Counted from the stretch's first letter, positions 1 to 5,786 are shown. The stretch is 9,194 bases of DNA from Methanosarcinales archaeon (GCA_030606635.1 JAUWGA010000067.1:1-9194), one strand, 5' to 3'. Numbers and translations are program-made. The notes: a model not told the origin generated them from the sequence alone.

Positions 1-1
1 C

Positions 2-715
2 CATGCAGCCGGGCAGACAACATCGGTCCATCTGGTAAAGTACGCAGAGGATGGTTCGGTCATGAACGAGACGACCGTAACGTACGAATGGATGGAAGCG
101 AATCTACCGGTTCATGGCGACGGGATTACACATTACTACCACCAGGGACCTGTGTTTAGTGAAGACAAGTGGGATCGGAATGAAACGACGAACTTCAAGG
201 ACAAAGGTGCGGTAAAAGGAACGAATATCAGGGATCTATGTGATCTGGTAGGCGGAGCTTCTCCGGATGATGAGGTAATGATTCGTGCAGCGGATGGCTA
301 CCACTTGGAATTCGGTTACGCAAACGTCTATGAACCATATCCCGGACAGGGACGAATCGTTCTCTGCTGGTACGACAGCGAAAAAGGGTATCCACCCGAC
401 TATTTCAACGGGATGTGTATAGTCTTCCTTGCCGATGACCACGTCTTTGGGAACTGGGACATGCATGAATACCTGCCTGAGCAGAGCCAGCACTTCTTCG
501 GAGACCTCAACCCGTCCACAAATGGGCTTTCTGTAAAGTGGGTTAGAGAGATAGGAGTATATACGGGCGGATACGCCGGTGATCATGGAGGTCCGGCAAA
601 ATCACTGGCCCCCTCTACCGCCACCCCGGAATCGGATTCGGTATCCGGTTTTGAAACCGTGTCTGCAATTGCCGGATTGCTGCTGGTTGCAGCTATTTTA
701 AGGAGGAGAGGATGA
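2..715 (+). CDS. Surface-anchored protein with archaeosortase-type C-terminus, 5' partial
   Basis: This reading frame is open from base 2, so the gene begins before the window and 237 residues are visible. The first in-frame ATG (position 62) lies inside the domain and is unlikely to be the start. The visible part has a globular domain containing the stretches YEWMEANLPVHGDG, THYYHQGP and LCDLVGG, and ends in VKWVREIGVY. A Ser/Thr/Pro-rich linker (APSTATPESDS) follows, then SGFETVSAIAGLLLVA and the basic tail ILRRRG. That end matches the layout of PGF-CTERM signals (motif, hydrophobic helix, arginine cluster) processed by archaeosortase A, with SGF in place of PGF. I infer an exported protein anchored at the cell surface. 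The LCDLVGG...DGY segment is shared with the next gene and resembles the sulfite-oxidase-type (Oxidored_molyb) fold; I see no cofactor site. Its stop overlaps the next start (ATGA, 712-715). The function is unknown. Confidence 0.8.
   Translation, partial: HAAGQTTSVHLVKYAEDGSVMNETTVTYEWMEANLPVHGDGITHYYHQGPVFSEDKWDRNETTNFKDKGAVKGTNIRDLCDLVGGASPDDEVMIRAADGYHLEFGYANVYEPYPGQGRIVLCWYDSEKGYPPDYFNGMCIVFLADDHVFGNWDMHEYLPEQSQHFFGDLNPSTNGLSVKWVREIGVYTGGYAGDHGGPAKSLAPSTATPESDSVSGFETVSAIAGLLLVAAILRRRG
701..706 (+). promoter_or_regulatory. Strong Shine-Dalgarno site for the second operon gene
   Basis: AGGAGG lies five bases before the ATG at 712. It supports that start and translation coupled to the upstream gene, whose stop codon overlaps the ATG. 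Confidence 0.8.
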
Positions 716-1284
716 AAGAAGAGCGTAACATTCCCATTCTATTTACCCTCGCCATTGCGATGGTGTTTATCGGTGTTTCCATCGCTGCAACCGGATGTCT
801 GCATCCTTCTCAAGTCGCAGAGGAGAGAATCGATTGGAACCTGACATTGATCGGCGATGGGGAGAAGGTGCTCTCATATAATGAGATCAGGGCAATGCAA
901 TCTCACGAAGGACACGGCGGATTTTTTTCGACCGTTGGAATCGTAAACGGTCCGTTTAAGTGTAGAGGTGCCCCCCTCGAAGAGTTGTGCGACCTCGTTG
1001 GCGGGATCAACACCACGAACACGGTCCGGGTATCCGCACCAGACGGGTACCTGATGGTCTTCACTTATGATCAGGTCAGGGGCGATTTTGTCACCTACGA
1101 TCCGGCAACTATGAAGGAGATGCCGCACAGGGGGTTGACCGTGATCTTGATGTATGAGCAGGATGAAACTTTGCTCTCTGAGACGACGGGTGGGCCCTTT
1201 AGGATCGCTATTGTTTCAGAAGATGAAATCCTGACAGAAGGGCATTACTGGGTCCAGTGGGTGAACAGGATAGAGATTCAATGA
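712..1284 (+). CDS. Lipoprotein-like protein with sulfite-oxidase-type (Oxidored_molyb-like) fold
   Basis: The 190-residue product starts with a charged N-terminus and a hydrophobic helix (residues 7-28) ending in ATGC. This resembles a lipobox with Cys29 as the lipidated residue, so an exported, membrane-attached protein is likely. The rest reads like the Oxidored_molyb (PF00174-type) beta fold: LSYNEIRAM (54-62), CRGAPLEELCDLVGG (84-98), VRVSAPDGY (105-113), VILMYEQDETLL (144-155), GGPFRI (160-165) and a closing WVNRIEIQ. The position where molybdenum-binding relatives carry their cysteine appears to read STVGIVNG, so I doubt it holds molybdopterin; Cys84 lies in a different strand. It shares the exact heptapeptide LCDLVGG with the upstream protein, so the two are probably paralogues. 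It has a good ribosome binding site and ATGA overlaps at both ends, so it is part of the operon with the WtpA-like gene. A role as a partner of the binding protein is inferred from context only. Confidence 0.75.
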   Translation: MKEERNIPILFTLAIAMVFIGVSIAATGCLHPSQVAEERIDWNLTLIGDGEKVLSYNEIRAMQSHEGHGGFFSTVGIVNGPFKCRGAPLEELCDLVGGINTTNTVRVSAPDGYLMVFTYDQVRGDFVTYDPATMKEMPHRGLTVILMYEQDETLLSETTGGPFRIAIVSEDEILTEGHYWVQWVNRIEIQ

Positions 1285-2441
1285 TGAAAGCGATACACGT
1301 TTTAGTTCTGGTAGTAATCGCCGCTGCGATTGTTGCAACTGTATATTTACCCCATGAGCAGGAGAAAACGGAACTGAAGGTAGTCTATGCGGGAAGTTTG
1401 GTTGTGCCATTCGGAGAGATCGAGAAACAATTCGAGAGCACGCATCCGGACGTGGATGTGCAGATGGAAGGGCACGGGAGTATCCAGGCTATCAGGCAGG
1501 TGACCGATCTGCATGATGGGGTGGATGTGGTCGTGGTCGCAGACGAAACCCTTATCCCCGACATGATGTATGACACCCACGCGGACTGGTACGTCCGGTT
1601 TGCGACAAACCAGATGGTGATCGCGTACACCGATGGAAGCAGGTACGCAAGGAAGATCAACGACTCAAACTGGTACGAAATTCTCTCTCGACCCGATGTT
1701 ACACTCGGGTTCTCAAATCCCATGCTCGATGCATGTGGATACAGAACCCTGATGGTGACCCAGCTTGCCGAATGGCACTACGATAACCAGACTATCTTTG
1801 ACGATCTGATAGCGGGTAATCTCGCCCACCCGATCTCCGTAACCATGGGTGATGATGGTGATGGTGATACCGCAATCGTGTTTGTGCCTGAGACACTTTC
1901 ACCGCGAACCGAAAAGATCGTTATCAGGGGCGGAAGTGTGCAGTTGCTGGCGCTGCTTGATCTTGGCGAGATCGACTACGCATTTCTATACAAAAGCATG
2001 GCAGAGCAGCACGGACTCCGGTTTCTGGAGTTGCCCGCAGAGATCGATCTGAGTTCACCCGAATATGAAGATGGCTACAAGAAAGTTACAATTCAGCTCG
2101 GATTTCAGCGCTTCACATCCGTGGGGGCAAAGCGGGAATGTAAACCGATCTTCTATGGGTTAACCATACCCAAAAACGCAACATCACCGGAACTTGCCGC
2201 GGAGTTTGTGGAATTTGTGATAAGCGAAGAGGGGCTTGGCGTACTTTGGGATACGAAGCAGCCTACGGTCTCGCCTGTGGCTGATAATCCGGATAAAATG
2301 CCTGATATGCTCAGGTCTGTGGTTGTTGACGAAATAGATGTGTTTGCGAATTCCTGTGGATTCGGAGATGCCGTCAGAAACAAAAGATTGATAACGCCCG
2401 CGGCACCACTCTCTATAACCCGCTTTAACTCAGCCTGGTAG
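1281..2441 (+). CDS. wtpA: WtpA-like tungstate/molybdate (oxyanion) ABC transporter substrate-binding protein
   Basis: The product has 386 residues from the ATG at 1281, which overlaps the preceding stop as ATGA; ATG 1284 is equally possible. An upstream in-frame ATG at 1257 would add residues before the signal helix. Residues 4-23 form a membrane or signal segment. Family landmarks are YAGSLVVPFGEIEKQF (36-51), VVVADETLIPDMMY (84-97), DWYVRFATNQMVIAY (102-116), LDACGYR (149-155), GEIDYAFLYKSMAEQHGL (229-246) and LTIPKNATSPELAAEFVEFV (294-313). Such proteins capture tungstate or molybdate outside the cell and deliver it to WtpBC. Asp150 matches the conserved Asp ligand, but the segment that normally reads R-P-K-E reads RGGS (216-219), so the glutamate ligand seems lost. 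The protein is some 40 residues longer than typical WtpA, and its stop codon lies in the D-loop of tRNA-Tyr. No permease or ATPase gene follows. The substrate may therefore differ from tungstate. Confidence 0.88.
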   Translation: MMKAIHVLVLVVIAAAIVATVYLPHEQEKTELKVVYAGSLVVPFGEIEKQFESTHPDVDVQMEGHGSIQAIRQVTDLHDGVDVVVVADETLIPDMMYDTHADWYVRFATNQMVIAYTDGSRYARKINDSNWYEILSRPDVTLGFSNPMLDACGYRTLMVTQLAEWHYDNQTIFDDLIAGNLAHPISVTMGDDGDGDTAIVFVPETLSPRTEKIVIRGGSVQLLALLDLGEIDYAFLYKSMAEQHGLRFLELPAEIDLSSPEYEDGYKKVTIQLGFQRFTSVGAKRECKPIFYGLTIPKNATSPELAAEFVEFVISEEGLGVLWDTKQPTVSPVADNPDKMPDMLRSVVVDEIDVFANSCGFGDAVRNKRLITPAAPLSITRFNSAW

Positions 2442-2456
2442 AGTGCGCGGCTGTAG

Positions 2457-2493
2457 TATGATCATGTGCGAAAGCACACATTACCGCGCAGAG
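2457..2493 (+). other. Archaeal tRNA intron with bulge-helix-bulge splice motif
   Basis: The splice sites fit the bulge-helix-bulge signal cut by archaeal tRNA endonuclease. CTGT (2451-2454) pairs with GCAG (2488-2491) as the four-base central helix. Three-base bulges AGT (2455-2457) and AGA (2492-2494) flank it, each cut after its second base, and the anticodon stem is the outer helix. The inner helix is imperfect: GTATG (2456-2460) can pair with CATTAC (2479-2484) with one bulged base. The intron core is a TGTGC-GAAA-GCACA tetraloop hairpin (2465-2478). Confidence 0.88.
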
Positions 2494-2519
2494 ACCGCGA
2501 TGTCCCCGGTTCGATTCCG

Positions 2520-2524
2520 GGAGG
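2520..2524 (+). promoter_or_regulatory. GGAGG inside the tRNA-Tyr 3' end, candidate Shine-Dalgarno site for srp19
   Basis: GGAGG spans the end of the T stem and the start of the 3' acceptor strand of tRNA-Tyr. It stands nine bases before the srp19 ATG at 2534, a workable distance. Folding of the tRNA would hide it, and 3' processing of the tRNA would remove it from the srp19 message. Confidence 0.5.
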
Positions 2525-2533
2525 CGGGATTTT

Positions 2534-2827
2534 ATGCCAGAAACAGACAGGATCGTTATCTGGCCCATCTATTTCGACAGCAGGATATCGAGAAACGGTG
2601 GGCGCAGGGTCTCGAGGCGGAGTGCTGTGAAGTCGCCGCGGCTCGATGAGATCGCAGAAGCAGCCAAGATGCTCAATCTCAATTGCACCATCGAAGATAC
2701 GAAGGCGCATCCTGCGGCATGGTGGGCGCAACAGGGGCGGGTACTCGTAAAGAAGACCGATGCTTCCAAATCCTCGATTCTGCGCGAGGTTTGCTCGAAG
2801 ATGAAGGAGCTACGATCCACCAATTAA
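2534..2827 (+). CDS. srp19: Signal recognition particle 19 kDa protein SRP19
   Basis: The 97-residue product has a typical size for archaeal SRP19. It binds the tips of helices 6 and 8 of SRP RNA and prepares the particle for SRP54 binding during targeting of proteins to the membrane. Landmarks are VIWPIYFDSRISRNGGRRV (8-26), with the conserved WP-YFD and SR..GRRV pattern that contacts RNA, then AVKSPRLDEIAEAAKML (31-47), AAWW (61-64) and GRVLVKK (68-74). The tail is basic. The start codon follows the tRNA-Tyr gene after only TTTT, and no promoter is visible in between. The gene is therefore probably cotranscribed with the tRNA and perhaps with wtpA. Its message either uses the GGAGG within the tRNA or becomes leaderless after RNase Z cuts the tRNA 3' end. 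Confidence 0.93.
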   Translation: MPETDRIVIWPIYFDSRISRNGGRRVSRRSAVKSPRLDEIAEAAKMLNLNCTIEDTKAHPAAWWAQQGRVLVKKTDASKSSILREVCSKMKELRSTN

Positions 2828-2842
2828 GTATCTTTAAGTTGT

Positions 2843-2858
2843 CCGTCCCAACGGGCGG
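2843..2858 (+). terminator. GC hairpin after srp19, possible transcript end
   Basis: CCG-T-CCC (2843-2849) pairs with GGG-CGG (2853-2858) around loop AAC, with one bulged T, 16 bases after the srp19 stop. A short T-rich stretch (ATTTTAA, 2861-2867) follows. It is a plausible 3' end element, but archaeal termination does not depend on hairpins, so this is tentative. Confidence 0.35.
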
Positions 2859-2872
2859 TGATTTTAACGTCC

Positions 2873-2888
2873 TTGGTCTGCCGACCAA
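2873..2888 (+). repeat. Perfect inverted repeat upstream of the PHP gene promoter
   Basis: TTGGTC-TGCC-GACCAA is a perfect six-base inverted repeat centred about 28 bases upstream of the TATA box at 2904-2912. Its position suits an operator for a dimeric regulator, or a hairpin in the srp19 3' end. The repeat is seen directly; its role is inferred. Confidence 0.45.
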
Positions 2889-2903
2889 CCTGCGCATAGG
2901 GGA

Positions 2904-2912
2904 ATATTTATA
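2904..2912 (+). promoter_or_regulatory. TATA box for the PHP-family gene
   Basis: ATATTTATA is centred about 26 bases before GTG 2934. Archaeal TATA boxes lie about 25-27 bases before the transcript start, so the message would begin at or next to the start codon and be leaderless. No Shine-Dalgarno sequence precedes the gene, which agrees. Confidence 0.65.
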
Positions 2913-2933
2913 GGTTTCGCACCCCAGATATTC

Positions 2934-3584
2934 GTGATGATCGACTTGCACACCCACTCTGTATTCAGCGACGGTGAGCTGATACCGAGCGAACTCGTCC
3001 GCCGTGCAGTGGTGCATGGCTATTCTGCGATTGCGATCACTGATCACGTCGATTTTACGAACATCGAATTCGTGCTGGACGCAATGAAAAAGACTTCGTT
3101 TCTGGAGGAGGAATGGGGTATCAGAGTCCTTCCAGGAGTGGAACTGACGCATGTTCCGCCCGGAAAGATTGCGCGGCTTGCAGGTAAAGCAAGGTCGCTC
3201 GGCGCAGATATCATCGTGGTGCACGGCGAGACCACATCAGAACCTGTGGCTCCGGGCACGAATGCTGCTGCACTTCGGTCTGACATCGACATTCTGGCAC
3301 ATCCCGGATTGATCACCCCTGATGATGTCGAATGCGCACGCGAAAATGGCGTACTGCTCGAGATCACGGCAAGATGCGGGCACAACCGGACGAACGGGCA
3401 TGTTGCACGGATTGCGTGCGAGATCGGGTGCGATCTCATAGTGAACACGGATGCGCACGCACCAGACGATCTGATCACTGAAGAGATGGCGCTTACGGTG
3501 GCGATGGGGTCAGGACTGACGAAACGCGATTGCGTAGCCGCGGTCAGGACGAATCCAGGGCGTCTCATCGATGCGAAGAGCTGA
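2934..3584 (+). CDS. PHP-family metal-dependent phosphoesterase (histidinol-phosphatase-like)
   Basis: The 215-216 residue product is a compact PHP-domain hydrolase, a TIM-barrel-like phosphoesterase with a multi-metal centre. Numbering from ATG 2937, the motifs appear in order: DLHTHSVFSDG (3-13; His5, His7, Asp12), ITDH (34-37), GVEL (67-70; Glu69), VVHGE (94-98; His96), ILAHPG (119-124; His122) and NTDAH (170-174; Asp172, His174). All four PHP motif regions are intact, so it should be catalytically active. Small stand-alone archaeal members are often labelled histidinol phosphatase or PHP C-terminal domain protein, and the real substrate cannot be read from sequence. The start is GTG 2934 or ATG 2937; the leaderless promoter spacing fits either. 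It is separately promoted from srp19 and converges with the NfeD gene, with 59 bases between the two stop codons. Confidence 0.88.
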   Translation: MMIDLHTHSVFSDGELIPSELVRRAVVHGYSAIAITDHVDFTNIEFVLDAMKKTSFLEEEWGIRVLPGVELTHVPPGKIARLAGKARSLGADIIVVHGETTSEPVAPGTNAAALRSDIDILAHPGLITPDDVECARENGVLLEITARCGHNRTNGHVARIACEIGCDLIVNTDAHAPDDLITEEMALTVAMGSGLTKRDCVAAVRTNPGRLIDAKS

Positions 3585-3610
3585 GACCTACGATTCGAGG
3601 ATCCGGTTCC

Positions 3611-3644
3611 GGGGCTGCCTCCAGGCGGGTTTATGCATGCCCCC
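3611..3644. terminator. Convergent gene end region with weak hairpins
   Basis: Between the PHP gene stop and the NfeD gene stop, GGGGC (3611-3615) can pair with GCCCC (3640-3644), enclosing a small GCC-TCCA-GGC type stem. It may shape transcript ends on both strands. No long T run is present, so the call is weak. Confidence 0.25.
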
Positions 3645-4933
3645 TACTTCTTCTCAACAACCAGCGTGAGCCCGTCCACGCCCCGGATCACCACATCCTC
3701 GCCTTTCCGCACCGGCTCTGTTGCAGACGCTCTCCATATCTCGCCGTGAATGTGCACCGTGCCCTCCGGATCGATATCGGTCTCTGCCCTGACAACCTCT
3801 CCGATCAGTTCATCCCGCCCAGTCGTCGGTTTCGTAAGCCTCGTCTTCATAACAAAACCGAGACCGATCACGATGATCACGATAGAGAGGATCACGATTG
3901 CGAAGACGGTCTGTCTGAAGTCGCTGATCCATTCAGCCGGCATGAACGGCTCCTGCGGAAACATGATGGCACCGAGAATCAGGCAGACCGCGCCGCCGAT
4001 CGTCAGTACCCCGAATGTTGGCGTGAGAACCTCTGCTATGAGCAGTATTATCCCGGCTACTATCAATAGCACGCCGAATGTGCTGACCGAGAACATTCCC
4101 ATGCCGTACAGCGCAAGTATCAGCGCTATCGCACCGACCATCTCAGGAACGTAGGTCCCAGGAGCTTTGAGACCGTAGATGATCCCGTAGAGCCCGATTA
4201 AGAAGAGTACAAACGCGATCTGGGGGTTGCTCAGTAGGGCGACGATCGATGCAGCAAACTGCGGTTCCTGCGTGATGAAGATCGCACCCTTCGTGCGGAG
4301 TGTCACCGATTCTCTGCTCACGTTCACAGTTCTGTTATCGATGGCACTGGCAAGATCGCGCCTGCCGGACGCGACCACATCGATCACATCCTGCTCCAGC
4401 GCTTCCTCCGCAGTCAGTGATAGTCCTTCTGTCACGAACTTCTCTGCGACCTCTGCAGACCGGTTTCGGTTCTCCGCGATTCCACGCATCCTGGCTGCGT
4501 ACGCGTTGACAGTCTTGTTCTCAACCGGTGTTGTGCCTGTTGGCGTTATCGCGATCGGTGTTGCCGCTCCTGTGGCTGTGCCGGGCGCCATTGCAGCGAT
4601 GTGCCCTGATAAAAGGATGAATGCTCCGGCAGAGAACGCGCGCTCGCCCTGCGGAACAAACGTGATCACAGGCACCTCCGAACGCTCGATCTCTGATACG
4701 ATCCCTTCCATCGAGTCAACAAGCCCACCGGGGGTGTTTATTTCGATCAGCACCGCGGCAGCACCGATATCAGTTGCGTGATCGATTCCGCGGGCGATCT
4801 CCATCTCAGTGCCTGCTGTGATCATGTCGTCCACCTCGATCACATAGATCACTGGTTCCGACGCGCTACATGCCGGCGCCATGATGGAGAGCGCCAGCAG
4901 CAGGAGCGTTAGAAGGGTTGGGATATGTTTCAT
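3644..4933 (-). CDS. nfeD: NfeD/1510-type membrane-bound ClpP-class serine protease
   Basis: From ATG 4933 the product has 429 residues. ATG 4951 would add six, but the signal peptide MKHIPTLLTLLLLALSIMAPAC reads best from 4933. The extracytoplasmic ClpP-like domain carries INTPGG (65-70), FSAGAF (100-105) with the probable nucleophile Ser101, MAPGTATGAATPI (115-127), and Lys140 in ENKTVN. These match the Ser97/Lys138 dyad of Pyrococcus 1510. After a proline-rich stretch of matching family sequence come several membrane helices (about 235-365, with GLYGIIYGLKAPGTYVPE). A C-terminal OB-fold NfeD domain (about 372-429) ends in GVDGLTLVVEKK. The enzyme cuts the C-terminal hydrophobic tail of its partner stomatin. 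Here it follows the stomatin gene by 28 bases (10 from ATG 4951), so the two form one operon. The Ala-Pro-Ala-Cys at residues 19-22 could be a lipobox. Confidence 0.92.
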   Translation of the reverse strand: MKHIPTLLTLLLLALSIMAPACSASEPVIYVIEVDDMITAGTEMEIARGIDHATDIGAAAVLIEINTPGGLVDSMEGIVSEIERSEVPVITFVPQGERAFSAGAFILLSGHIAAMAPGTATGAATPIAITPTGTTPVENKTVNAYAARMRGIAENRNRSAEVAEKFVTEGLSLTAEEALEQDVIDVVASGRRDLASAIDNRTVNVSRESVTLRTKGAIFITQEPQFAASIVALLSNPQIAFVLFLIGLYGIIYGLKAPGTYVPEMVGAIALILALYGMGMFSVSTFGVLLIVAGIILLIAEVLTPTFGVLTIGGAVCLILGAIMFPQEPFMPAEWISDFRQTVFAIVILSIVIIVIGLGFVMKTRLTKPTTGRDELIGEVVRAETDIDPEGTVHIHGEIWRASATEPVRKGEDVVIRGVDGLTLVVEKK

Positions 4934-4961
4934 TGCAATCCCATTTCCCATATATCTCTAT

Positions 4962-5714
4962 TTACTTATTCTCTTTATTGAGTCCGAGTGCGCCCATGAG
5001 CTCTATCGGCAGCGGAATCACAACCGTCGTCGCCTTCTCCTCGGTCGCATCCTTAATCGTCTGGAGCGTCCTGATGTACAGAGCTCCCGGTTGTTCGTTT
5101 AACACCTTTGCAGCATCCGCAAGTTTGATTGATGCCTGCATCTCTCCTTCTGCGTTGATGATCCGTGCACGCCTGTTCCTCTCTGCCTCTGCCTGCGAAG
5201 CCATCGCACGCTGCATCGCCTCAGGCAGTTCGACATCCTTGATCTCAACAGCCGAAACCTTGATCCCCCATGGATCAGTCGACTCATCGATGATCTCCTG
5301 CAGCCGCTTGTTGATCTTATCTCGCTCGGAAAGAACCTCATCAAGTTCCACCTGCCCAATCACACCTCGAAGCGTCGTGAGCGCCATCTGCGCGGTTGCG
5401 GTCGGATAGTGCTCAACCTGCACCACTGCTTTGCTCGGATCCATCACCCGGTAATACACAACAGCATTCACCCGTGAGGTCACGTTATCCCTTGTGATAA
5501 CCTCCTGTGGCGGGATATCGAGCACGATCGTCCTGAGATCGATCTTCTTCATCGTCTCGAGTATGGGGATTATGAAGAAGAGTCCCGGTCCTCTTGCACC
5601 GACCAGTCGCCCGAGCCGGAATATCACACCACGCTCGTACTCCTGAACGATCTTTACAGCGCTTGCAAGCACAAACAGCACTATAATCACTACTGGTATC
5701 AAATATTGTTCCAT
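4962..5714 (-). CDS. Stomatin/slipin family membrane protein (SPFH/band 7)
   Basis: The 250-residue product has one N-terminal membrane segment (residues 3-20), followed by the SPFH domain: YERGVIFRLGRLVGARGPGL (26-45), FIIP (47-50), DIPPQEVITRDNV (66-78), DPWGIKVSAVEIKDVELPE (147-165). A charged coiled-coil stretch (AMQRAMASQAEAERNRRARIINAEGE, from 166) follows, then a C-terminal oligomerisation region. VVIPLPIELM (231-240) matches the VIVLPLP-type segment at which the 1510 protease cuts stomatin in Pyrococcus, as known for that pair. It probably forms ring or scaffold oligomers at the membrane. The ATG at 5714 is supported by GGGTGAT three bases upstream. The NfeD protease gene follows directly and is probably cotranscribed. 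The gene order, stomatin first, is the reverse of the Pyrococcus 1510/1511 pair as I recall it. Confidence 0.93.
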   Translation of the reverse strand: MEQYLIPVVIIVLFVLASAVKIVQEYERGVIFRLGRLVGARGPGLFFIIPILETMKKIDLRTIVLDIPPQEVITRDNVTSRVNAVVYYRVMDPSKAVVQVEHYPTATAQMALTTLRGVIGQVELDEVLSERDKINKRLQEIIDESTDPWGIKVSAVEIKDVELPEAMQRAMASQAEAERNRRARIINAEGEMQASIKLADAAKVLNEQPGALYIRTLQTIKDATEEKATTVVIPLPIELMGALGLNKENK

Positions 5715-5717
5715 AGT

Positions 5718-5724
5718 ATCACCC
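5718..5724 (-). promoter_or_regulatory. Shine-Dalgarno site for the stomatin gene
   Basis: GGGTGAT on the minus strand lies three bases before the ATG and matches the GGTGAT part of the anti-16S consensus, supporting this start codon. Confidence 0.6.
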
Positions 5725-5745
5725 GATCAAAAATGGCTTTTGCGG

Positions 5746-5753
5746 CTTATAAG
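5746..5753 (-). promoter_or_regulatory. TATA box for the stomatin-nfeD operon
   Basis: CTTATAAG is centred about 35 bases upstream of the stomatin ATG. A transcript start about 26 bases downstream of it (near 5724) would give a leader of roughly ten bases that just contains the ribosome binding site. Confidence 0.5.
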
Positions 5754-5786
5754 GATTTGTGCGTGATAGCACTCGCAAAAACTTTT

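Larger units (their letters stand above)
2419..2529 (+). tRNA. tRNA-Tyr (GTA) with a 37-nt intron
   Basis: A complete cloverleaf folds by eye. The acceptor stem is CCCGCTT (2419-2425) with AGGCGGG (2522-2528), discriminator A2529. The D stem is ACTC/GAGT (2428-2431 and 2441-2444) around loop AGCCTGGTA. The anticodon stem is CGCGG (2446-2450) with CCGCG (2495-2499), and the anticodon GTA lies at 2453-2455. The variable loop is 2500-2504. The T stem is CCCGG/CCGGG around TTCGATT (2510-2516). The C1-G72 pair is the archaeal/eukaryotic tyrosine identity feature and agrees with the GTA anticodon. The intron (2457-2493) interrupts at the canonical position 37/38. No CCA is encoded. A weak TATA-like TGATAA (2389-2394) sits about 28 bases upstream inside wtpA. 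The wtpA stop codon (2439-2441) lies in the D arm, and srp19 begins four bases after the tRNA end. Confidence 0.95.

Noticed and set aside
62..715. Complete gene starting at ATG 62
   Set aside because: The frame is open back to base 2 and the sequence before the ATG reads as part of the same domain, so the gene is 5' truncated.
1257..1280. Upstream start for wtpA at ATG 1257
   Set aside because: It would overlap the preceding gene by 28 bases and put acidic residues before the signal helix; ATG 1281 gives an ATGA overlap as at the previous junction.
1848..1866. GAT/GGT trinucleotide repeat in wtpA coding for GDDGDGD
   Set aside because: Short, in frame and in a probable surface loop; it could suggest calcium binding or slippage, but it is too short to support either.
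2443..2649. Small + strand open frame across the tRNA
   Set aside because: It overlaps the tRNA intron and srp19 in another frame and has no recognisable protein features.
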